Below are positions 44,167 to 52,045 of a stretch of DNA of 64,000 bases, piece after piece (the stretch's first letter is position 1; each line of letters starts with the position of its first letter). The translations under genes were made by a program, and so were the position numbers. The stretch spans positions 535,186 through 599,185 of the forward strand of contig NZ_LOCN01000007.1 in the NCBI RefSeq assembly GCF_001574435.1. Reading direction: 5' to 3'. The DNA comes from Moritella sp. JT01. GTDB taxonomy: Bacteria > Pseudomonadota > Gammaproteobacteria > Enterobacterales > Moritellaceae. The notes beneath the pieces were generated by a model, which worked only from the letters and a program-made list of their open reading frames with translations, made no database searches and was not told where the DNA came from.

Positions 44167-45789
44167 ATGTTAAATAAAATACCGTTTAGTTTATCTAAAA
44201 AACGAATATACTTAACTGCTTCTATTTTTTTAATTTATACATATTATATTTACATCATTGTAGATATAGCGTCTTTAGGTAACATTTTAAATTATTCTAA
44301 TATTAAGTATATGATTGGGGTTCTACTTAAAGCCAGTATTAGCACTCTCTTCATTTTGATTTTATCTTCAGTTTTTACATCCAAATATCTAAATATATTA
44401 TTATTTATCATTATAAGTATAATTTCATCAGTCATTCTATTTGTTAAAATTCAATATGGTAGCTTTGAACTTGGTAGTTACATCAGTATCATGGAAACAA
44501 ATACTAAAGAAACTATAGAACTATTTTATTCTATTGATATTCCATCAGTTGTATTGTTACAATTAATTATAACTCCGTTTATTTTATTTAGACTAAATAA
44601 ATCCCTAGGTGGTTTTAAAATAAATTTAGTTCTAATTACGTCCCTAATTTTATTAATTGGTTTATCGTCATCACAAGCCAAGAATAATTCAATATTTTCA
44701 GTTTCCCCAACGGGAGAAGTTGTGCTAGTCCCGATGAGTAGAGCCTATTACATTTTATTCAATATGCCTTTATTAAAGCCAATTGCCCTATCACAATCCT
44801 ATTCAAAGTTGAAAAAAATTGAAAATAGTCCGATCAAAGCAGAATGGGAAAATATCATAGTTTCAAATTCATCCGACAAGAAAAATTATGTCGTTATTAT
44901 TGGTGAGTCAGTGCAAAAATCATCTTTATTTTCATATGGATATCATAGAAAGACGACTAAATCTCTAAAAGAAACACATGGTATGACGTTAATTTCAGAT
45001 CCAATTGCGCCAGCCCCCCAAACCGGAATGGCCTTAAGTAGAATTTTAGCCATCAATAATAAGCTAAATATCAATAACAACTTAAACATTATCGACTTAG
45101 CAAAACTTTCTGGTTTCAATACATTCTGGTTTTCTAATCAAGGTCAGATTGGGATATACGATAGCCCCATCACTAATATTGCGAAAAGAACAGATTTAAC
45201 CATATTTCATAATAAGAGTTATGAACAAGCAAATTCTGATTTCGTTTTAATCGAGGATTTAGAAGCGCATCTAAATGGTAATTCAAATAATGTATACTTT
45301 CTTCATATGATTGGTTCTCATTTCGATTTTTGTGAAAGAACAAAAAACACAATAAAATTAGAAGATGCTTATAGAGATCAATTGAAAGATGATCAAAACT
45401 GTTATGATGATACTATCCTAAACACCAGTCTTTTTATAAATAAAGTAGTTTCTCTGCTCGAATCTACCTCTTTAGACTATGAAGTCATATATTTTTCAGA
45501 TCACGGACTCGTGGATATAGAAAGAAAACCATATAAATCTCATGGTGTGGGAAGTTTATTTCAGAGAAAAGCACTTGAAGTACCACTTATATTTATTTCA
45601 AGTAGCAAAACCAGCAGTCACATGCAAAATACAACATATTTCATGAGAGATTTTCCGCATACTTTCGCAGAATGGTTAGGTGTTACAGCAACACAAATTG
45701 ATTATACTAAATCTGTTTTCAATCTAGACATTAAGCAAGAAAAATATGCGTTGAATGACTCTTCAGAAATAATATACTTTACCGAATAG
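44167..45789 (+). CDS. Phosphoethanolamine transferase-like membrane sulfatase-fold enzyme
   Basis: About 540 residues from ATG 44167; a TTG at 44152 is possible and neither has a good SD. Four or five N-terminal membrane helices (~15-170) precede a periplasmic alkaline-phosphatase-fold domain. The nucleophile region reads YVVIIGESVQKSSLFSYGYH, with Ser replacing the Thr of EptA. Metal ligands are visible as SDHGL near residue 450 and the GSHFDF segment. Family members move phosphoethanolamine to lipid A, glucans or heptose. The gene is far more AT-rich than its neighbours, which suggests horizontal acquisition. Confidence 0.8.
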   Translation: MLNKIPFSLSKKRIYLTASIFLIYTYYIYIIVDIASLGNILNYSNIKYMIGVLLKASISTLFILILSSVFTSKYLNILLFIIISIISSVILFVKIQYGSFELGSYISIMETNTKETIELFYSIDIPSVVLLQLIITPFILFRLNKSLGGFKINLVLITSLILLIGLSSSQAKNNSIFSVSPTGEVVLVPMSRAYYILFNMPLLKPIALSQSYSKLKKIENSPIKAEWENIIVSNSSDKKNYVVIIGESVQKSSLFSYGYHRKTTKSLKETHGMTLISDPIAPAPQTGMALSRILAINNKLNINNNLNIIDLAKLSGFNTFWFSNQGQIGIYDSPITNIAKRTDLTIFHNKSYEQANSDFVLIEDLEAHLNGNSNNVYFLHMIGSHFDFCERTKNTIKLEDAYRDQLKDDQNCYDDTILNTSLFINKVVSLLESTSLDYEVIYFSDHGLVDIERKPYKSHGVGSLFQRKALEVPLIFISSSKTSSHMQNTTYFMRDFPHTFAEWLGVTATQIDYTKSVFNLDIKQEKYALNDSSEIIYFTE

Positions 45790-45825
45790 AGATATTTAAA
45801 CCATGTCATCACGATACTTGTTGAT

Positions 45826-46920
45826 CTACCGTTTTAATAAACGATGCAATTTATTATTGACCTTCAACAAAAACACCGAATAAAGCGAAGCGATTGTCAA
45901 AAACAATAAACACAATGCTATGGTTATTAATTCATTGTTTATCCCACGGGCCATGCTTTCCCAAGGCGTTCTTAAGAATCCATTAACCAAAAATAACGGC
46001 ATTGAGATCGTGCCAAAAAACATACATATTTTGAACACTAAACTGCCCTCTTTAATGTTTTTTAATATGAAGCTAAAAATAAAGAGCAAGATAATACAAA
46101 AAAAGAAATGACTAACGAAGAAGGCATACTCATTAAAATTACCAGCGGCGAATGCTGCAATTGACACGCCAAACAACCAATTTGGTAAGTTAACCGGCTT
46201 ATCCTGCGCTAAATAAATCCCTAAACACAATACTGGCATGTGGCCGATAACGGTAATAAAAACACTGACATTGCTATATAGATAACCGTTAGTCAGCAAC
46301 GAAATAGCGATACTGACTAAACTAATAGCGATTAAAAATATATTTCCAAATCGTTTGAACATAGCCAACATAAATGGAAATATTAAGTAAAATTGAAAAA
46401 TAAACGATAAAAACCACCAAGGGCCAACTAACGATAGACCTTGATATGGATAAAAGTTATATAGCAGCGATAATTTTAAAATAAGTGGTTTTGAAAGAGG
46501 GATTAACCATTCGGTAAACCCCATACCATTATAAACAACATTAAAGATGAACATAAAAATAAAATATGAAACGATTGCGAGTAAAAACATCGGATAAATT
46601 TTCACAAGGCGAGTGATAATAAATTTTATATATAACAGCTTATTTTCATTTTTTGCGTATTTTTTCATTAAGCCATAAGCACTTAAAAAGATAAATATCT
46701 GCACGCCAAAATGACCAAAGTAGCTAAATAGTGCACGAATAATACCTGCGGGCTCAGTTAATAAAATATCAAATAAATTGAACACTTTTCCCGACGTAAA
46801 TTCCATTTCATTTTCGCTAGGGGTAGGAAAGCGATGCATGAAATTATGAATCGCAATCATTAAGATACCCAAACCTTTTAAAATATTCGAATCTACCTTA
46901 GTGATGCCATTCCAAATCAT
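45826..46920 (-). CDS. Acyltransferase 3 family membrane protein (OafA-like)
   Basis: 364 residues with about ten membrane helices. The start (ILKGLGILMIAIHNFMHRF) carries the catalytic His of the family, and FGVQIFIFLSAYGLMKKY plus YPMFLLAI follow at the expected spacing. Such enzymes O-acetylate or succinylate surface polysaccharides. It is convergent with the phosphoethanolamine-transferase-like gene, 36 bp apart. AT-rich like its neighbour, fitting a variable surface-modification locus. Confidence 0.83.
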   Translation of the reverse strand: MIWNGITKVDSNILKGLGILMIAIHNFMHRFPTPSENEMEFTSGKVFNLFDILLTEPAGIIRALFSYFGHFGVQIFIFLSAYGLMKKYAKNENKLLYIKFIITRLVKIYPMFLLAIVSYFIFMFIFNVVYNGMGFTEWLIPLSKPLILKLSLLYNFYPYQGLSLVGPWWFLSFIFQFYLIFPFMLAMFKRFGNIFLIAISLVSIAISLLTNGYLYSNVSVFITVIGHMPVLCLGIYLAQDKPVNLPNWLFGVSIAAFAAGNFNEYAFFVSHFFFCIILLFIFSFILKNIKEGSLVFKICMFFGTISMPLFLVNGFLRTPWESMARGINNELITIALCLLFLTIASLYSVFLLKVNNKLHRLLKR

Positions 46921-47129
46921 ATATTTATTCCTTTTATAATTATAACGAGTCGAATTATAAAATCACAATCATAACCCTTGCATAGAATAACCCGTCGCTT
47001 TAAATATTCGTTTAGTCTGATTTATCATTACGCTATATTAAAATGATAGATCATTTCTGTTCTTACAACATAATAAATATTACCTCGTAATACTGAATAC
47101 CGAACGCTGGCAAGTTGGGGGGACTTAAT

Positions 47130-47195
47130 ATGATTGAGAAACTATTGAGTTTTATCCCTAATACTAGAATTAAGGCTATTTTCGGTGGATTTTAG
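47130..47195 (+). CDS. Possible 21-residue peptide
   Basis: ATG at 47130 preceded by GGGGGGAC, a strong purine-rich SD, five bases upstream. The peptide MIEKLLSFIPNTRIKAIFGG plus Phe is short, basic and amphipathic. It may be a small regulatory or membrane-active peptide. Unsupported beyond the SD. Confidence 0.25.
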   Translation: MIEKLLSFIPNTRIKAIFGGF

Positions 47196-47265
47196 TGGGT
47201 CGGATAAGCTATATACAGGTGTGCTTGATTATTATCTAAATACTTTCCATTTCTGACTTAACAGA

Positions 47266-47284
47266 AGCCTGTTCACGACAGGCT
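47266..47284 (-). terminator. Hairpin after the lambda-P-like gene
   Basis: AGCCTGT / ACAGGCT stem with a 5-base loop, 60 bp beyond the stop of the minus-strand operon. The T-run is weak. Confidence 0.45.
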
Positions 47285-47343
47285 CCTTATCTGATTAACG
47301 TACTACCTACATCAAAGTCAGTTCGTCTATGAGCCAGCAACGC

Positions 47344-47868
47344 TTATTTACTCTCAATCGCCAGTGGTATTTCGTCTAACGTAATGCTGCCTTTAGTTAC
47401 ACCATCAGCCAGTTTCAAATATTCGCGGGTAAAAATAGGGCGGAATTTATCGGCGTCCATCGCCATATAATTGTTTAATTGGCGATATAGGGTATACACA
47501 AAGTTATCACCGGTAGCCGCACGTTCCGCGGGGCTCTTACGCTTAAATTTAAACAAACGCTCGTAGGCTTTATCGTGATCAGAATGCCCCATTAATACGA
47601 TAGACTCACGCATGATCATATCCGCAACCACAGGTAAACTAGGCGGGAAGTCATAAGGTAAACCATTGCTGCGGCGCAGTGTTGGGATCTGCTCTGCAGC
47701 TTTAATTATTGCATTTGGCGGGTAATTAGCCAACGTCAGCTTCCAAATATTAAAAAGATGGGAATTAAGTTTATGATTCCATGATGATGGAAAACTACTT
47801 GCCAACATAGTATACATAGTGGTTACAGCTTCTGCATGGGCTTCAGTTAACTCAACGTTTTGTTCCAT
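47344..47868 (-). CDS. Phage lambda P-like replication protein (helicase-loader type), tentative
   Basis: 174 residues, helical. The segment WKLTLANYPPNAIIKAAEQI then RRSNGLPYDFPPSLPVVADM resembles the helical N-terminal pattern of the lambda replication protein P family, where residues before a Pro-rich turn select a position in the helicase. It starts 33 bp after the O-like gene ends, the same order as lambda O-P. No phage structural, integrase or lysis gene is nearby. The family call rests on remembered patterns, so a different small helical replication partner is possible. Confidence 0.5.
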   Translation of the reverse strand: MEQNVELTEAHAEAVTTMYTMLASSFPSSWNHKLNSHLFNIWKLTLANYPPNAIIKAAEQIPTLRRSNGLPYDFPPSLPVVADMIMRESIVLMGHSDHDKAYERLFKFKRKSPAERAATGDNFVYTLYRQLNNYMAMDADKFRPIFTREYLKLADGVTKGSITLDEIPLAIESK

Positions 47869-47901
47869 ATTACCTTCCTAATTAAATTCCATATATCAAT
47901 A

Positions 47902-49317
47902 CTACTGTTCGTCATCATATCCATCTTGAAAACCAGGATCAATGAAGTGTGGCGGCAAGTTCTTATCTTCTATTCGCTCAATAACATTACTATTACGTGG
48001 TACTGAAACACCTCCGTTTTTCGGAGTTATACCCACCGTTAGTTTGCTAATACCGAGAACGGCGAATGCTTCATTTAAATCATCTTCTTTAGAGTTTGAT
48101 CTATTAAAGTTTTGTTTACCATTCAATGCGAGCGATATCAGGCTATGCACGCTAGTATCATCTTTAAATAATAATCCAAAAGCAAAGTTAACTGATTGAT
48201 AATACGGGTCAACTTGCGAGCCATCAATCGCTAATTTAAGGTCGGCTTCAGTAAAGACTTCCAAACGCAGTAGTAACTTATCTCGTTGCTCTGCGGTCAT
48301 ACGTAAATTAATGCCGACAGCCGTTTGTGTGCGTTCAAGCCAATAATTAAAGATGCGCAACGCAGGAGAATCAGCTTGGCTCACTTCCATGCTATCCGCT
48401 AAGCTAATCAGGCTCTCAATGTTGCCGGAGTTAGTAAAAATATCATTAAAATTACGGCCTTTATTCACCAAGTCACGGCGATGATCAACACCATCGACCG
48501 CACGCTTAAGTTCGATAATCGAATGCAACATTAGCAAACTATACAGTTTCTCAAAATGCGCTTGTTTTGGCGCAATATATTGCGACATCTGTAAGCGTTT
48601 AGAACTAAACCAATAGTCATAAACTTGCTTAATGTCCGCCATCTTTTGTGGATCTTGCCTAATCTGATGATAGCTCGGCATGAACCCACTTTGATTTTGG
48701 ATATGACGAACCCCTTGACGGCTTAACGTTGGCTGAAAAGGCTGACGCGCTGCAGACGCAGGATTATTAACGGGTTGAATACGGGCTGGGGCATTTACCC
48801 TATTGACCGCTGAAACATCTTTAATATGTTGTAATTCAGTGCTATCAAGCTCATACCAATCAAAGGCAGGATTACGGCTATTAAGTTGAATACAGAGCAC
48901 CTTGATATGCTCGATAGTAAAACCTTGACGCATAAATTCATCACAGCGCACACGGAATTTACCGTTATTAAAATTCAAGCGTTTCTGAGAGTACTCAGCC
49001 ACCAAATCAAATACTTGCTGGAAATATTGTAGACTTGGATCAGGCGCAGATACAGGCACTTCAACTTGTTCTTTAAAGTCTTCATACATAATGGCGTTGT
49101 TGATGTACAAACCAGTATTATCTTGCTGAAGATAGTTTTTATTAATCAGTTCAGTAATGCTATGCTGTTTGTCTGATTGCAATGAGAAACGCGAAAAATC
49201 CGCAATGCGATCTTTATTCTTTTTGCATAACATCCATACTAATAAGCGAAATGCAGCATCAGAAAGTGATGATGATTGCACGATATAATCAGGCACGATA
49301 AAATATGTGCTCTCCAT
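47902..49317 (-). CDS. Replication-initiation-like protein with tandem C-terminal repeats (lambda O/DnaD-type architecture)
   Basis: About 471 residues from ATG 49317 (ATG 49329 adds four). The N-terminal ~80 residues (STYFIVPDYIVQSSSLSDAA then RLLVWMLC) look like the winged helix of phage O-type initiators. A proline/Gln-rich linker (~180-220) follows. Two copies of a ~90-residue helical unit come next. Each has Tyr-Trp at its start, a LKxAxDG core (LKRAVDGVDHR, LKLAIDGSQVD) and ends LISLA. Such modules bind ssDNA or helicase in DnaD-like proteins. The acidic C-terminus is disordered. Function inferred. Confidence 0.55.
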   Translation of the reverse strand: MESTYFIVPDYIVQSSSLSDAAFRLLVWMLCKKNKDRIADFSRFSLQSDKQHSITELINKNYLQQDNTGLYINNAIMYEDFKEQVEVPVSAPDPSLQYFQQVFDLVAEYSQKRLNFNNGKFRVRCDEFMRQGFTIEHIKVLCIQLNSRNPAFDWYELDSTELQHIKDVSAVNRVNAPARIQPVNNPASAARQPFQPTLSRQGVRHIQNQSGFMPSYHQIRQDPQKMADIKQVYDYWFSSKRLQMSQYIAPKQAHFEKLYSLLMLHSIIELKRAVDGVDHRRDLVNKGRNFNDIFTNSGNIESLISLADSMEVSQADSPALRIFNYWLERTQTAVGINLRMTAEQRDKLLLRLEVFTEADLKLAIDGSQVDPYYQSVNFAFGLLFKDDTSVHSLISLALNGKQNFNRSNSKEDDLNEAFAVLGISKLTVGITPKNGGVSVPRNSNVIERIEDKNLPPHFIDPGFQDGYDDEQ

Positions 49318-49346
49318 TTTTCTATTCATAACTGTTTAACACCACA

Positions 49347-50522
49347 ATGCCATATTTAATTACAACTGAGCAATACGCTAATCTAAAGTCTACCATAGAA
49401 GACTTACTTGCACCTTTTGATTCCTTTGCTTTTTCAGACTTTGTTACTGTGAACCCTGTATCTGCGCTGACAGTAAAAAAAGCAGACCAACTGGTGACTG
49501 CTCAAGGTTATGAAATTACATTAGATCTTTTAGAGCAAAGTGACGAGCGATATATTATCGAAGCGTATTATGATATCACTGATAACAAAAATATCTATGC
49601 GATAAATGAATACGCACAACCAATCAACTTATTAAAAAATCCGAGTTTTACCCGTATTTGTAGTATCTGTAATACCACGACTAATCGCAGTCAGGGTCTT
49701 ATCTTCAGTCATCCGCAACAAGGTGATTACTGTGCACATCTAGCCTGTGTAAAAAAACGCCTGCCCGAACTAATGCCATTTGTTAATTATTTACAAAAAC
49801 TACCCGCATTAATTAATCATCTCGAGCAACTGCAAAGCAGTGTCTTTAGCCAAGTGTATTCATCCGGTGCCCCACTACGCTTATATTTAGCGATTGTTGA
49901 AGATGAAATACGCCAACACGGCTTTGTCAGTAAACAGGATGCAATCCAATTTCATCATAACTTTAATCACGCAACTTATAAAAAAGCAGCCCAACGCTAT
50001 CAAAAATCCGCTTATCCTAAAGACCTCAGTTTTGAGTTTGTTGAAAAAGCGATTTTGTATACCAAACAAATGAAATCCACCAGCTTAAACGACAAGTTAA
50101 AACAACTGTGTGGACAAAGTGTACTGGCAGAAAATGAACTGGCAACAGCCGCTTTAATTATTTCGAACTATATCGTGAATAACCAAGGTTTGTTAAGCCA
50201 TCAATCACCATTAGCAACCGACAAAAAACTCGCATTACATAATGACGGTAGCAATATTAGTGAGGCATTACGTTTAAAAGGCAAGCTAGGTGATTATGTA
50301 CGTTGTCGTATTACGATAAATAGCTGTAAATACCAAATCGTCACCAAACGCTACGATATACGTGGTAAAGATGATACCGGCCGTGTTGTTCAGTTCAATC
50401 ACGGCCAAGCCATGACTGAAAAGTCATATATTTATATTAGTGGCTTTATTTCTAAATTTTATCAAAATCAATACGGCTATACGGTCTCGGTGTTGAAAGG
50501 GGTTAAGCTGTTATCTGCTTAA
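49347..50522 (+). CDS. Unknown protein with Cys cluster and OB-like C-terminus
   Basis: 391 residues. A zinc-knuckle-like cluster lies at ~108-140 (CSICNTT then DYCAHLACVKK). The middle is helical. The last ~80 residues read like an OB-fold strand pattern (GDYVRCRITINSCKYQIVT, YDIRGKDDTGRVVQF, YIYISGFIS, YGYTVSVLKGVKLL). This suggests a nucleic-acid-binding protein. It is divergent from the O-like gene with only 17 bp between start codons, and neither has an SD. No named family was recognised. Confidence 0.65.
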   Translation: MPYLITTEQYANLKSTIEDLLAPFDSFAFSDFVTVNPVSALTVKKADQLVTAQGYEITLDLLEQSDERYIIEAYYDITDNKNIYAINEYAQPINLLKNPSFTRICSICNTTTNRSQGLIFSHPQQGDYCAHLACVKKRLPELMPFVNYLQKLPALINHLEQLQSSVFSQVYSSGAPLRLYLAIVEDEIRQHGFVSKQDAIQFHHNFNHATYKKAAQRYQKSAYPKDLSFEFVEKAILYTKQMKSTSLNDKLKQLCGQSVLAENELATAALIISNYIVNNQGLLSHQSPLATDKKLALHNDGSNISEALRLKGKLGDYVRCRITINSCKYQIVTKRYDIRGKDDTGRVVQFNHGQAMTEKSYIYISGFISKFYQNQYGYTVSVLKGVKLLSA

Positions 50523-50670
50523 CGTTACCACAAGGACAGCGACAACGTCGTCATAATGCGAACTACCACCATGGACAGCAACTCACTGCACAGCCAATAA
50601 CTGCGCAGAAAAGGCGATCCAATGACAAGGCGATAGCCGCATTATCAAATAACGAAAGCTGGGATAAATT

Positions 50671-51168
50671 TTAGCTCAACATTAATCGCCACCAGATCCC
50701 AGGCAAACTAGTGAATCCGGTGGTGAACCATTTCACCTCACCATCTTTCACAATTAAGATCGTTGGGGTGACCTTCACATTCCAATCACGACCCAAGTCA
50801 TAGTTTTCATCATTCACTACATCAAAATCATACTCATGATGCCGTAAGTATTTCTTCACCCTTATCTCTTCACCAGAACTTAAGGCGACTGTCACCACCG
50901 GATAGAATTCCGATAATGTATCAACCGCAGGGCTAACAAAACGACACACAGGACACCACGTTGCCCAAAAATAAACAACCACAGCTTGATCTTTACTTAA
51001 CTCCGCAAGATCAATCGGTTCTCCGGCCAATGTCGTCCCTGCTAATACTGGGATATTATGTTTCGGAAAATCTTTCCCACGCCATACATCCACAGCCGCA
51101 GTAATAACAAGTGCTAACAATAGAAATATAACTAATTGCTTAGTCCAACCAAGTAGCCGTTGTTTCAT
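50671..51168 (-). CDS. scsD: ScsD-like membrane-anchored thioredoxin-fold protein
   Basis: 165 residues: one N-terminal membrane anchor (~10-28), then a TlpA/thioredoxin domain facing the periplasm. The active site is FWATWCPVCRF and the cis-Pro loop VTPTILIV. In the scs (suppressor of copper sensitivity) system it receives electrons and reduces periplasmic thiols. It is the last gene of scsB-scsC-scsD. Confidence 0.85.
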   Translation of the reverse strand: MKQRLLGWTKQLVIFLLLALVITAAVDVWRGKDFPKHNIPVLAGTTLAGEPIDLAELSKDQAVVVYFWATWCPVCRFVSPAVDTLSEFYPVVTVALSSGEEIRVKKYLRHHEYDFDVVNDENYDLGRDWNVKVTPTILIVKDGEVKWFTTGFTSLPGIWWRLMLS

Positions 51169-51205
51169 TTACTTGCTTCCTTTGATAATGACATTAATAT
51201 CAACA

Positions 51206-51967
51206 CTACTTCTGACGTTGGGCTTCTAATGCACGTTTCACTTGCTTCTTAAGCTGCCCGTAAGGCACTAGGCCACCGATAATTTGATCGGCAAAGATAA
51301 GACCCGGTGTTCCACTCAGTCCAAACTCACGCATCAACGTCATACTACCTTTAATTGTCGTTTCAACACTCTCAGCCGTATTGTCTAACCATTCATTAGT
51401 GTCGGTAATCTTACCCACTTTAGCGATAGCACCACTGTCTAAACGACTTGGGCGTGACATTAATTTTTTGTGTAATTCAGCGAATTTAGCGGGCTCATTT
51501 GCCCATACTGTTAAGGCTAAATCAGTTGCTTCTTTCGAACTTGGACCTAAGATTGGTACCAACTTATAAACAACACGTATTTCTGGAAATTCTTCGACTA
51601 ATCGATCTAATAACGGCTCAATTTTCTTGCAGTAAGGACAGTTGAAGTCAGTAAAGTAAGCAATGGTTAACTCTGGGTTTTCAGCGCCCATCCACGGATC
51701 CATTTTGTTATTAAACAAGGCCCCGTGATTATCACCTAAATTTTGCGCTTGCTGGACTTTAATTTTGTTCTTTTCATGTGCCTGCAGCGCAATAATCGCT
51801 TCTTTTAAGATCTCAGGATTGTTTACCAATGTTTCTTTCACCATTTGGTTAAACTTGTCTTGTTGTACAGCCGTCATATCTATTTGTTCAGGTGCTGCCC
51901 ACGCCATTTGCGTCGCTAAAATAGCGGCTGAGATAGTGGTGGAAAGTGTTAATAATTTCGTTTTCAT
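51206..51967 (-). CDS. scsC: ScsC-like DsbA-family disulfide isomerase
   Basis: 253 residues, signal peptide ~1-24 (ending AWA). An N-terminal helical stalk (~30-85, as in trimeric ScsC) is followed by a DsbA-type domain with CPYC (FTDFNCPYCKKIEPLL) and the cis-Pro loop SGTPGLIF. It shuffles or protects thiols in the periplasm under copper stress and is kept reduced by ScsB. It lies between scsB and scsD. Confidence 0.88.
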   Translation of the reverse strand: MKTKLLTLSTTISAAILATQMAWAAPEQIDMTAVQQDKFNQMVKETLVNNPEILKEAIIALQAHEKNKIKVQQAQNLGDNHGALFNNKMDPWMGAENPELTIAYFTDFNCPYCKKIEPLLDRLVEEFPEIRVVYKLVPILGPSSKEATDLALTVWANEPAKFAELHKKLMSRPSRLDSGAIAKVGKITDTNEWLDNTAESVETTIKGSMTLMREFGLSGTPGLIFADQIIGGLVPYGQLKKQVKRALEAQRQK

Positions 51968-52045
51968 TGTTATTCCTATTTATTAAATTTATTTCTGTAT
52001 TTATGTTACGAATCGTCATACCCCACGCATATACGCAGGGAAAAA

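Larger units (their letters stand above)
46921..47343. other. Intergenic region with short ORF and hairpin
   Basis: About 420 bp. Left part is AT-rich with probable minus-strand promoter for the acyltransferase. The middle has the 21-residue ORF at 47130, and the right part a hairpin at 47266-47284. Confidence 0.5.

Noticed and set aside
47344-50522. Complete prophage
   Set aside because: No integrase, repressor, terminase, structural or lysis gene surrounds the replication-like trio.
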